Origin: Pleurotus djamor
Lineage: Eukaryota > Basidiomycota > Agaricomycetes > Agaricales > Pleurotaceae
Reading direction: 5' to 3'
Length of the DNA stretch: 64,000 nucleotides
Assembly: GCA_029747585.1 (NCBI GenBank)
Contig: JAPEVF010000140.1
Location: forward strand, 28,914-92,913
The notes beneath the pieces are model-generated. The model saw only the letters and a list, made by a program, of their open reading frames with translations. It made no database searches and was not told the origin of the DNA. The position numbers and the translations under genes are program-made. Below, piece by piece: positions 25,213-35,274 of this stretch. Each line of letters begins with the position of its first letter. Within the stretch, counting starts at the first letter, position 1.

Positions 25213-25292
25213 CTCCATTCTAGTGATTGTGCGTAGCGAAGCATGTAGAATAAAGAAATCCCGTCAATTGTAGCCGTCTGCAGACGAGCAAC

Positions 25293-26447
25293 CTAATCGT
25301 TCTCCTTTTCCCTTTCCCTTCGGGCCTCATCGAAGAGTTTGAAAAGCGGCACTTGCTGGGCCCTTTCCTCGGGACCTGGGTTACCCGTAAGAGGCGGGAC
25401 GAATGGAACATTCATCACATCAAGGTAGGCTAGTGTATGCTGCTCGCCCATAATAGTTGCCCACTCTTCGAAGTCCTCCGGGGTATTTGGCTTATCACTG
25501 GGGGTGAACTCAGTNCCTTGAAGGGGAGTGTAGACGACAGGTGAACTCCTGGGCAAGACCTCGGCTAGACCAACGCCCACGTCNACGATGACTTTGACTA
25601 GCCCAGATAATGGACCGTACAGCGCCGGGATCTTGGATANGTTTCTTCCTGGGTCAGAATCGATGTTCCAGGCATGAGGGACGATGTCGTAGGTGTTCCA
25701 AAGAAGGGAGTTCCAATTTTCGTAGATGGCACTACCAGTGTTGATACGCGGAAATATACTGGCGTACAGTTTTGCAAAGCCACTATTTCCGGGAGAAGGT
25801 CCCGATACCGGGTAAGTGAAAATCTGAGATATAGGAGCTTTGCTGCTGCCAGCTGTGACAGTCGCCATTGCGAGAGCCGGACTCAACATGCCTCCAAGGC
25901 TGGCACCAGTGAAGATGATGCGGGAGGTGTCTGGGATGGTTCCTAAAAATTGGTGAAGCGTGATGCCGTCGCTATTGGGAACGGTGAGAAGCCAATGGAC
26001 ACCGAGTGCACATCCTAGGGAGAGGTATGACTTTGTATCGTCGACGCTGAAGGCAATGGGTGGGGGAGTCGTAGCCGGATCCCATTTCTCGAAGTCGACA
26101 ACTTGACCAATGAGGGTCGCCTCGAGAAGGTTAACGACGGAGGTTGGGGTCAGGCCTGCAACTGATACGACGTATGTATTGTAAGACTCTCCATCTTCGA
26201 AGACGGTCGCTGGGTTTTGGGCGACGAACCAGACATGGTCGGCCGCATTTGAAGAATCACCAGGATTGGCTTTCCAAACATTGAGCCAGACGACCTTCCA
26301 GTTACCAATCTCCATCCCATCGAGGGTCGGCTGCAGGCCTTGGGAGATCAGCTTCTGAAGGGCATCCTGCGTGCCAGTAGTGCTGTTTGCAATGTTGGAT
26401 GCGCTACAAATGATGGAGATTTGTTGAGAGAGGTTATAAGTCGTCAT
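25293..26447 (-). CDS. Class-3-like lipase, paralogue 1
   Basis: Single exon, 384 residues. The nucleophile elbow reads FTGASLGG with Ser183, a G-A-S-L-G variant of the G-H-S-L-G usual in class 3 lipases. Asp254 in NTYDIVPHAWN matches the N..D.VP acid motif of that family, and a histidine in GEQHTLAYLD near the C-terminus could complete the triad (inferred). There is no obvious signal peptide or membrane segment, so it may act in the cytosol. It is a close paralogue of 31646-32809, with long identical stretches such as TVPNSDGIT and WNIDSDPGRN. Three N bases fall in the gene. The neighbouring hydrolase B converges on it. The substrate is not deducible; ester hydrolysis is the family expectation. 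Confidence 0.82.
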   Translation of the reverse strand: MTTYNLSQQISIICSASNIANSTTGTQDALQKLISQGLQPTLDGMEIGNWKVVWLNVWKANPGDSSNAADHVWFVAQNPATVFEDGESYNTYVVSVAGLTPTSVVNLLEATLIGQVVDFEKWDPATTPPPIAFSVDDTKSYLSLGCALGVHWLLTVPNSDGITLHQFLGTIPDTSRIIFTGASLGGMLSPALAMATVTAGSSKAPISQIFTYPVSGPSPGNSGFAKLYASIFPRINTGSAIYENWNSLLWNTYDIVPHAWNIDSDPGRNXSKIPALYGPLSGLVKVIXDVGVGLAEVLPRSSPVVYTPLQXTEFTPSDKPNTPEDFEEWATIMGEQHTLAYLDVMNVPFVPPLTGNPGPEERAQQVPLFKLFDEARREREKEND

Positions 26448-26582
26448 TGTACTTCAAAGTCGCAAGTTCCGATTCTGTACGCAGGCTAGACGGGAGGAAA
26501 TGAGATCATTTCAAGAGCAGAGTGCATGAAAACTCGTACGGATTGTGTGGGGGAACCAATGATAGAGAAAAAGATACTCTGC

Positions 26583-26589
26583 TTTATAA
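26583..26589 (-). promoter_or_regulatory. TATA-like box of lipase paralogue 1
   Basis: TATAAAG on the minus strand about 137 bp before the ATG at 26447. The other lipase has a TATATAG box at a similar distance, inside upstream sequence that is recognisably related (see findings). Confidence 0.5.
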
Positions 26590-28978
26590 CAAGGGAACAT
26601 GGAAGCCAGTGAAAGAAGCCCGTCACCGAATGACCATATTTACAAAGGAACTCAAGCTCGATAGAGCTGGAAGCGAATATTGAAGCTTGAAGACGGTGTC
26701 AGAATGCCGCTGTTCAGGGAGCCTTTGGGAATGGAGACGTTCCGTAACGTTAAGTAGAAGCTACCAGAAGCTCTTAAGTGCGCTACCGTGTGCACAACTC
26801 GTGCCCCAAAAAAAGACCGTGTCGAAATGTCGTCGCCAAGGTGTTTCCGATATACCCAACCAGTGCACACATACAGAAACGAAGAACAAGTGACATGAGG
26901 CTCGGTGTTGGGTCCAAAATTCGCCGCTCAGATGAGAAAACAAGAACGGAGAGTGATTGGACGTTCTACCGAACAAGCCAGCCCGAGTGTTGACCGAGTA
27001 TTTGGAGATTGATGGACTAGAGGAAGTCGTTGAAGGCATGGAATTCGCCATATATGACCAGCCCTAAGGTTATCTAGTCTGAAGCCATTGTTGAGAATCA
27101 ACCGCCAATCAACCGCGATTGGATGTTGAACGTTGAACACCTGGGTGGATGTTTTACACCGATTGATCGTCGTTGGAGTCAGAAGATCAAGTTACGTCCC
27201 AGAGAGATAATGCTGCGGTCCAGTCGAGAGTAAGTCCAGAGCTTATGAGGGGACTCTTTGGACAAAATTATTTTGTCTTCGAAACCGGCACTTAGAACTG
27301 AGATAGCAAAAATCTCACGTTTGTAAAATTAAACCCCAAATTCTGAATTATGTAACTTTTAGCTTTCAAACCCCGAACTTCGAATCACAACTTCAACCTC
27401 GCAATCCAAACTCCGAACTTAAAATTTCGTGTTTAAATTTATATTTACTCGAGTCCAATGATCCCTCAGGACTCTCTGGATAGACCACAAGAGTGTCCTA
27501 CGACACTCTTCCTACTTGTGCAGTCAGCGCAGACGTCGCTTCGACTCTCAAGTCTACACAGCCATGCCGGCCTCCACTGTCGATCATATCCGCACGCAGG
27601 CTCTCCTCTTTTATTACTTGTATTCCTCGACGTCTGCCTCTTTCCTTTCCTCCTCTTGAATTTGTCTCTACTTCTACTTTGTGTCGTACCATCCTCTTTT
27701 TTTTCTCTCGCCCTCCTCTCCCACCCTTTTCTCTCTATTTTCTTTTGCGCACGTTTGTAAGATTAGGAAGTCCGTGACAAATTTGTACGATTAGGCATAC
27801 TCGACGAAGTTGTACGATTAGGCAGTTCCACTCATACATGTATTTATATCTCCACCTACCTACCCTACCTACCTCTCTCCTCGCGTTTTCTCTCTCAAAT
27901 CTCTATTGTTTGTTTCCGGGACGCCGCTGCAGTATGCGCGGGAGTCTCCGGTTTGGCTAAAAAACTGTCTCCACGCGTGAGTTCCAGGCGGGTCATTGGA
28001 AAANCATAAACTTCGAAATTGAAACTCCGAACTTTGAATTAACATTTCAACTTAGAAATGAACTTCGAACTTTGCAATTGAAGTTTCACATTCTCGCTTC
28101 AAATTTTCAGCGAGAAAGTCTGAGATTTTCAGTTTCTGACTCTTGTTTGCCATTCTGATGCATATGCTGCTTCACTAGCGCGTCGGGAGCAAGCCGGGAG
28201 TCGAGTGGTAGATGTTACAGGGGCTCCGGACTCAGGGGGTCTGGTGGTCATAACACTCCGTTAAGCCCTTCATCGCGACGATGCTCACGACCTCCCTGTC
28301 CTTCAAGTTAGAGGTCAGCGCCCCTCCTTGCCTTTGCAAAGACCCTTCGTCTCTAATCCACCCCTTACATGTCCTTCAAAGACTCTCACGAATATCAGAT
28401 CGGCCGCGGCGCTATGCTCAGTGTCTGGGCNACAGGGAGGAAGAGGGGTCCTTAGGGGGGAATGACTATGTCAGCCGAGTTCAGCCTTCCCATGGCCCCA
28501 TGGTTTCCCGTGATAATGCAGGCTGATGCAGGACTCTCCTAGTTGAATGATAACTCAAATACTTGAATTTTCCATCAAAAGGGCAGTTTGAAGTAATTCA
28601 AAGATGTTGAGGTCGAAGTGAAAAGCGGAGTTTGAATAATTTGATGTGAAGATTTGATTTCATCTTGCTAAGTCCATTTATTATTTTTGTCCAGCCGCGC
28701 CCGTCATAAGAGCTCGCGTCTTGGCCAATTGGTGAGCTAAGGAAGTTGTCTTGCATTGGATGTAACAGAAAGAATTGATACTTGCGATACTCAGAGGCGC
28801 AGTGAAAGAGCCTAGCTTGATCCTCGGCGCTTGATCATGCTCTCCTGCCCAACATCTATGGAACGTGGAACTTGACACCAACTTGACGCAATTCAAGCTC
28901 AAGTCCTAGTGAGTAGCTACATCTCCAACGTTTCCGGGACAACTTGAAATATCCTAATTTTCATAGGCCCAAGCCGAC
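26590..28978. other. Intergenic region with simple and diverged repeats
   Basis: No gene recognised. The part up to about 26770 is the upstream region of lipase 1. At 27365-27425 and 27998-28110 there are related AT-rich blocks built on AACTCCGAACTT and AACTTCGAA. Between them lie a CT-rich stretch (27600-27750) and a short tandem repeat. Short open frames on the CT-rich stretch are compositional. One N sits at 28005 and one at 28431. Confidence 0.45.
27754..27826. repeat. Short tandem repeat, about 28-bp unit, 2.5 copies
   Basis: Units begin TTTGTAAGATTAGG, TTTGTACGATTAGGC and TTGTACGATTAGGC, spaced about 28 bp apart, with diverged remainders. Confidence 0.6.
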
Positions 28979-30156
28979 ATGAATGAACCTGCAGAACCAA
29001 CACCCACACTACCTCAGGAAATTCTTCTCGCCATTTTCCACTACGTCGAATACATTCCGGCACTCTTGCTTACATCGCGCAATTTTCATAGCCTCGCTGA
29101 ACCGCTTCTATATGGCTACATCGAGCTTAGCGTTAAAACGGATTCGCTTCAGTTCCAGCTTTTTTCGAACACCATCATCAGCAGACCAACGCTCGCCGCT
29201 CATACTCACACTCTGAGGATTCCCATTCCTCTCCCAGGCCAGGATATATTGCCTCACTTTGTCAACCTCCAACGACTTTGTTTGACTCAAAAGACTGTCA
29301 AAGGAAGACCATGGCAGGTCCTACCCTTTTCAAACCCAACATCTCGCTTGACCCATGTCATCTTGACTCAAATGTTTGGCGAAGACCCCGCTGAAATTGC
29401 TACTTTTCTCGAACTTCAAACATCCCTGGTACATCTTTACCTGACATCTCGCTCTTTCGAGCATGCTCTTGCTACCGGCACGCATAGTTTCCCCGTCGGT
29501 GCATTACAATCCCTTCGCTCTCTCGTCACCACTCCTGAACTAGCAGTGCACATCCTTCCTCGCCGTCAAGTCGAAAACTTACACCTCGTTACCATCTACG
29601 ACCTTGGAGACATCTTCTCAAGATCAACCTTTCCTACTGTCAAGAGTCTGTCGTGCAGCATGTTTATCGCAGAATGTGTCAATCACTTCCCTAACTTGAA
29701 ATACCTGCAGATTGATGAAACCGAGGTGCGCCGAGTAGCTTGGGTTTTCAGTACGCATCAAAAACGCTGATAAAAACTTTCTAGTCCATATTATCCATCG
29801 AAGAGAACTTCAAGGGCCTGATTGCCCACCACAGGAATTTATCGAATGTCGAATACCTCTCTATCTCGTTTCATGGGCCATCCCTCAGCATGGCGAGGGG
29901 CTCATTTCATCCACCCGAAGATGGGGTAGAAATTCTGCGGAACCTTCCCAAGCTTCGGACTGTCGATCTTGTCCTCACCTGGGTCAAACAACGTCCAGAA
30001 TTCTTCCGTTACTCAATTTCTCGAAAGAACACCACGGTGGCGATGATCGAAAGGGACCAAGGAGATGCGTTGGACTGGCACCCATGGTGGAAATATTGTG
30101 GCATCGACGCTTTGTCGACGCTCCTTGGTCCGAGTCTTGAGTCGAAGATAAGATAA
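28979..30156 (+). CDS. F-box protein
   Basis: Two exons, 28979-29725 and 29785-30156, giving 372 residues. The N-terminus LPQEILLAIFHYVEYIPALL followed by LTSRNFHSLAEPLLY is a typical F-box of agaric proteins, the helix that binds Skp1 in SCF ubiquitin ligases. The rest has irregular leucine-rich spacing (LQRLCL, LVHLYL, VENLHLV, LKYLQI), consistent with a degenerate LRR fold that would select substrates. The intron follows a GAG codon with GT...CTAG ends, and the frame continues SILSIEENFKG. F-box genes of this type are strongly expanded in mushroom genomes. The target is unknown. Confidence 0.75.
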
Positions 30157-30266
30157 GATTTCGGAAAGCGCGGTCACGTGTCTCTAATATCCATATCGCG
30201 TTTGCATTGTGGCCTCGTGGCGCCAACCCCAGTCTTGCCACTGAACCACCAAGCCGGCCATATTTG

Positions 30267-31375
30267 ATGGGTTTCCAGATGTGAGCTTCCTCGATATCCC
30301 AACTACCTCAGGACATCATACTCATTTTACACACCGTTCTCGTTCCCCATGCAGCGTGAACGTTGACCGCCGTAAATCTACTCACTATATCGGCAAGGTC
30401 GGAGAAGGGAAATGGGGCTGGCCTCACGACCAAGGGCTTTGCGGTGCCATCACAAAGCATTATAAACCGTCCCTCAAATCGTTTCTAAATCATGAGGACA
30501 ACCCCGAATATTTCAAGTGCGTTCCCTTTCTCCTCGCCCGTTTCTACATACCTGGCTCTTGCTGAACGAATCCTTCTAGCGCACGGCCCCCACGTAGAGG
30601 GGACTTGGGAGCATTTGAAAAGCTTCCCAGCGAAATTATTGCTATGATCATCGGCCAACTTCAAGACATGGTCCTTTTCGGGATCACGAACTCACAGCTG
30701 CTCGCTCTTGCCTTCCCTATCCTCTCCTCATACATGATGGAGTATCTGTCTTGGGTTTCAAGCTGGTCGGGCGATCGAATCCTTTACCTCGGCGACTGTG
30801 CTGAAGGCTTGCCCGAAGGCTTTCTAAGTGACGAAGAGAAGCTCGATCTCTTGGAAGGCATACCCGAGGAAGCAAGGCTCAAGCAAGAAGCCAACTTCGA
30901 TCTTTACAGCCTCGCTTACGAGTTCGAAAAAACGACGCTGTGTAGCCTTCACGTCGGCATGAACGCACACATTAAGAGGATGCTCTTGCACTATGACCGT
31001 GGTCGGGACTACCATCGATATGAAGCTTTTCGAAACGTTGTCGTTCTACCGCAGCGTCCAAACAGAGTTCTAGTCAATCTTTCGAAGAAGGAATACGTCA
31101 AGGAAACTGTGGAAGGCGTCGACTTCACCATCATGATCATGCCCATGATCATTTGGTCTGAAGAAGAAACCGCGGAGTGGGGAATCGACGCATGTGGGCC
31201 TTGGGCAGGAGATAGAATCGCTGTTATATCGGCGGAGGATTTTGCGTCTAGAGTATCAAAGGGCAAATGGACGGATGTTGTGGAGAAAGGGTTGGATCTT
31301 CAGGCCCGTTGGCTTGAGGCGTTTTCAGTAAACCATCTACCCACTGATAGTTGGCTGCATACTATGGTGTACTAG
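30267..31375 (+). CDS. Conserved agaric protein with F-box-like segment
   Basis: Exons are 30267-30280 (14 nt), 30355-30516 and 30580-31375, giving 323 residues. The tiny first exon supplies ATG and MGFQ, joined to VNVDRRKSTHYIGKVG. I chose it because the next frame has no other ATG and the splice sites GT/CAG are good. After a TKHYKPSLKSFL segment comes an F-box-like stretch, LPSEIIAMIIGQLQD, then WSGDRILYLGDCAEGLPEG, a pattern I associate with a lineage-specific family in mushroom-forming fungi (from memory, not searched). No catalytic motif is visible. It follows the F-box gene 28979-30156 on the same strand with 110 bp between. Function unknown; a role as an SCF adaptor is only a guess. 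Confidence 0.65.
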
Positions 31376-31645
31376 ACCGTGGTCTTCGGGTACATACTCT
31401 TGGATGAATCGGATAATTGCTGGTTCAGCGAGATTTGACAAAAGGAAGTTGAGAAGTTGTAGCCGCGGCCTTGTTCCAAAATGTGAGTCGCGACCTAGAG
31501 TACAAGTTCAAGGCAAAAAATTCTCTCGTGCCTATCATAACTGACGGCACACATGACTTTGTCCACTATGATGACATTTGAAGTGTATGTAGAACTATGT
31601 ATGAAATTCTGAGGATCCAAAGCGACTACCCAGATGGCAAGTGAC

Positions 31646-32809
31646 CTAAGCCACCTCAGGCTCCCTCTCCTTTTCCTTTCTAGCTTCTTCAAAAATACTG
31701 AAAAGCGGAACCTGCTTGAGTCTTTCATAGGAACCAGGGCTGCTGGATAGAGGTGGAAGGACTGGAATCCCTATCACATCGGCATAGGACTGTACGTGCT
31801 GAGTGCCCACAATAGAAGCCCATTCTTTGAAATCTTCCGGGGTAGTTGGTTGAACAGGAGTAATCTCAGTACCTTGGAGGGGGGTATAAATGACAGGCGC
31901 AGTCCGGGGTAATACCTCGGCTAGGCCAACACCAAAGTCCACGATGACTTTCAGCTTGCCGGATAATGGCCCATATAGGGTCGGAATCTTGGATAGATTT
32001 CTTCCTGGATCAGAATCGATGTTCCATAAATGAGGGACGATGTCGAAGGTATTCCAAATAACGGAGTTCCATACTTGATAGATGGCACTGCCAATTTCGA
32101 TGCGAGGAAAGGTACTGGCGTAGAGTTGGGCAAACGCCCTATTTCCCGGAGTAGGGCCAGACACAGGGTAAGTGAAGATTTGGGATATAGGCACCATGAT
32201 GCCTTTGGCTTTGACAACAGCCATTGCGACCGTAGGGCTCAACATGCCCCCGAGGCTGGCGCCAGTGAAGACGATGCGCGCCGAAGCTGGGACCGATTGG
32301 AGGAATTGGAGAAGGGTGATGCCGTCACTGTTGGGAACGGTGAGAAGACAATAAACACCGAGTGCACACCCGAGAGATATGTATGGCTTTTTCTCGTCAA
32401 TGCTGAAGTGACTGAACGCTACTATTGGGGAGGTAGCCGGGTCCCATTGTTTGAAATCGACAACGAGACCGACTGAGGTAGCTTCGAGATGATTGACGAA
32501 GGAGCCTGAGGATAGGCCCGCGATCGAGATGACATATGTGTCGCAAGGTTTGCCGTCTTCGAAGACGACAGCTGGATTTCGGGTAACGAACCAGACATGG
32601 TCAGCCGGGCTTGAAGCATCACCAGGAATGGCTTTCCATACGTTGAGCCAGATGACCTTCCAGTCGCCGATTCTCAACTTATCGAGAGTAGGTTGGAGGT
32701 TATGGGACATCAGCTTCTGGAGATCAGCCTGGGTGCCAGAGGAGTTTGTTGCAATGTTGGATGCACTGTAAATGATCGATATCTGTTGGTGGAGATTGTA
32801 AGAAGTCAT
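31646..32809 (-). CDS. Class-3-like lipase, paralogue 2
   Basis: Single exon, 387 residues, closely related along its full length to 25293-26447. It keeps the same FTGASLGG nucleophile elbow, NTFDIVPHLWN acid motif and QHVQSYAD histidine candidate. Unlike paralogue 1 it has no ambiguous bases. No signal peptide or transmembrane segment is evident. The C-terminus is rich in E, K and R, as in the paralogue. It is transcribed in the same direction as hydrolase C (34858-33529), 719 bp upstream, whereas paralogue 1 faces hydrolase B. Substrate unknown. Confidence 0.82.
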   Translation of the reverse strand: MTSYNLHQQISIIYSASNIATNSSGTQADLQKLMSHNLQPTLDKLRIGDWKVIWLNVWKAIPGDASSPADHVWFVTRNPAVVFEDGKPCDTYVISIAGLSSGSFVNHLEATSVGLVVDFKQWDPATSPIVAFSHFSIDEKKPYISLGCALGVYCLLTVPNSDGITLLQFLQSVPASARIVFTGASLGGMLSPTVAMAVVKAKGIMVPISQIFTYPVSGPTPGNRAFAQLYASTFPRIEIGSAIYQVWNSVIWNTFDIVPHLWNIDSDPGRNLSKIPTLYGPLSGKLKVIVDFGVGLAEVLPRTAPVIYTPLQGTEITPVQPTTPEDFKEWASIVGTQHVQSYADVIGIPVLPPLSSSPGSYERLKQVPLFSIFEEARKEKEREPEVA

Positions 32810-32930
32810 TGTACGCGAGGCGTAGGTAGACTAGATGCCAGGACGTGAGGCATAGTATGCAAGAACACAGTAAGAAGTCGTACCGAGGCGGTTGTGTTGG
32901 GGACTGATAGCAAGGGGTAGCTTTCAGTGC

Positions 32931-32937
32931 TATATAA
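32931..32937 (-). promoter_or_regulatory. TATA-like box of lipase paralogue 2
   Basis: TATATAG-type box on the minus strand about 122 bp before the ATG. It lies inside an upstream region that shares CATGGAAGCC and GTAACGT..GTAGAAG blocks with the other lipase gene. Confidence 0.5.
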
Positions 32938-33528
32938 CATAGATGATGCGGTCATGGAAGCCGTTGAGGAAGCCCGTGCTCCACTGTCCAGAGCATGGAC
33001 AGTGGAAGGGAGCACTGACGACAGAGCTAGAGTAGAATAAGCTTTGCGAGTGGTGACGTCCTGTAACGTCAGGTAGAAGTTGATAGAATCCCAATCCATA
33101 CTCTACGTCAAGCAGAGAGTGCATCAGAAAGCCATCGAGATTTGAAGGTGTCGACCACCTTTTCATGACGTCGTCTGGTCCGGACTCCGGAGACGACCGC
33201 GCGGTGGGGTATCGATAGACTCGGAGTCTGCACCTTCAATGGCAGGAAGGTAGAGTTACTCTTGCCAGTACGGAGCACATCGGCAGTCCAGACGGTGCCA
33301 TCACACGGTGCCAACGTGGGTAGTGGTTCAGAGTGAATAATCCTTGAGCTTGAAACCCTAAATTGAAAACCGAGTCGCAGTCAGAGAGTCAACTTACGTC
33401 TCGGTTCCTTCGACGCTCGCGTGTGACCCGATCATAGGGGCAAAAGTCCAAGGTGCTATCGGCGTTGTGAAGTGGCGTCGTCAACTTTGTTGTACAGCGT
33501 TCGATAAACATACGCTCATGCTATGATC
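32938..33528. other. Intergenic between hydrolase C and lipase paralogue 2
   Basis: The part up to about 33100 resembles the upstream region of the other lipase. The remainder (33100-33528) shows only short frames; nothing recognised. Confidence 0.4.
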
Positions 33529-34858
33529 CTACAAAGTGTTATACCCCTCCGCAAGCCACTCAATGATCATCTTCGTCAAATCCCCAACCCTTTCCGGGTG
33601 CTCCTCACTCGCCCCCGCCAGAAAGTCCATAAACATATCGTTATGTACGCCCCCATTCTGCAAGACAAACTTGAAATCTCCCCGCTTCCCTTTCACCTTC
33701 CCGCTCTCCAGAACCTTGACAAAGTCAACAATGTCTTCCTTCAAGCATTCCTGTCCGCCAGCGGTCACCAACACTCGTTCAACAACCTTGTCCATCAAGC
33801 CATCCCACCAGCCTTCTGGCGCTTTGACGGCTTCGATGTACGCTTCAGAGATAGGGCGTAAAGAAGAAGGGATATCTCGTTTGACTAATGCACCCCAATG
33901 GCGTAGGGTGGGTTGTGCGAGAATATCCGAAGAAGAGAATTTATAGTGGGAACCGGTATCGGCTGTGAGTGTGACCCAGGGAGAGATGAGGTAGGCACCG
34001 CGAATCGGTGAGGTACTTAGGAATTGAAGGGATGGGAGGGAGGGAATAGGATGGAGAGCGTGCGAGAGGACTTGACAGATGAGATTCGCGCCAGCGGAGT
34101 CTCCAGCTAGCTGCAGGCCGGATGGATTTAGACCTGTTGACGTGAGGTGATTTATCGCGAGCGCGGCTTGATGGAGGGGCGTTGGGAAAGTTCCTTCGGG
34201 GACTAGAGCTATTGCCAAGTGGGTCAGTAGCGTGAGAAGGGTGGTTTGCGCGTGTAGATGTCGGTGGGCTCACTGTAGTTAAGGATGGCGATACCTAGGT
34301 CGAACGGGGCTTCGTTGTTTTTCTTGAGTTGTTGTTGGACGTATCTCCAGAAAAAGATGGTGATGTCCTCTACAGGTGCGAGGAAGGCACCGCCTAGAGA
34401 GGCCAAGTCAATACGTGTGAATCACGAAACAAGTAGACTCCAGCCCTACCATGCAAGTACAGCAGCACTCGATCTCTCCTCTTGGGACCAATCCAGAGTA
34501 GCTTGGCATTCTGCCCAAGTTCTTCAATCTCACTGGGTAGCCCCATCTTGGGCATGGTTTTCTCGTACGTTCCAACGGTCGTTCCGAGGAGGTACTGGAG
34601 CTGTGGGACGGGGAGCAATGTTGCCCATCGGAAAGCCTTGTCACTCAGAACGCGACGCCATGTTTTATGTTTGGTGTGCCAGATAAAGGGGGACAACGCA
34701 AGAGTGGTTGCTAATTTCAGGGCTATGTAGAAGATCAGGAGTTTAGGACAGTTATCAGATAGGTGAGGTGTAGGGAACTCACGCAACGAAAAGACAACCT
34801 TGAGGAAAATGGCCACCCGGTCGAATACCGAGACATCTGCGTACTTGTTGGAGGGCAT
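33529..34858 (-). CDS. Alpha/beta hydrolase (HSL-like), copy C
   Basis: Exons on the minus strand are 34858-34783, 34722-34450, 34393-34274 and 34208-33529, giving 382 residues. The start MPSNKYADVSVF aligns with MAMPRKYATM of copy B and MHLPKYASVP of copy A, which fixes this ATG rather than the one upstream at 34948. Exon 1 is 76 nt and intron phases match the other copies. Motifs are HGGAFLAP over intron 2, GDSAGANL, GGQECLKEDI and GGVHND: a complete triad. A hydrophobic stretch (LATTLALSPFIW) follows exon 1. This copy has no N and an intact frame, so it is the best template for judging copy A. Substrate unknown. Confidence 0.88.
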
Positions 34859-35274
34859 CACAGCTGAGCTTTGGGTTTGTGGGTGCGGGATTCCCGACCA
34901 GCATGAGCTTTTAAAGAATTCGCCTGTGAATTGATAGAAGTCAAGCATGGGAACTCAAGCAAGCGGCGTCCTGATTCTTGATGGGTTCTACAAAAGATGT
35001 CAGTGCTTGTCCTGTCCGATTGACTTCAACCCATTCAAATGTGTATCTTGTCTGATGCAACGCCTGAAATCGACATGGGTAGGGGGTAGTGTTCACTTCG
35101 CGTGGGGATGATAATTGGATGGCATGGGGCGATGGCTACGGCAATCGAGGTTGAGCATTGTCCAATACAAGTTGACTCCAGTTTCAGCTAAGTGAGGCTT
35201 AAGCTCATGCTACATTGCAAGTTTATGGATGAGTGTGAGATAATACACAAGTCGGATAACTAACCTCTTCGGTC
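34859..35274. other. Intergenic, 416 bp
   Basis: Upstream of hydrolase C and downstream of PUS3, both on the minus strand. No ORF or motif worth calling was seen. Confidence 0.4.

Noticed and set aside
27458..27760. 100-codon Leu/Ser-rich ORF
   Set aside because: Encoded by a CT-rich tract; alternative frames look the same.
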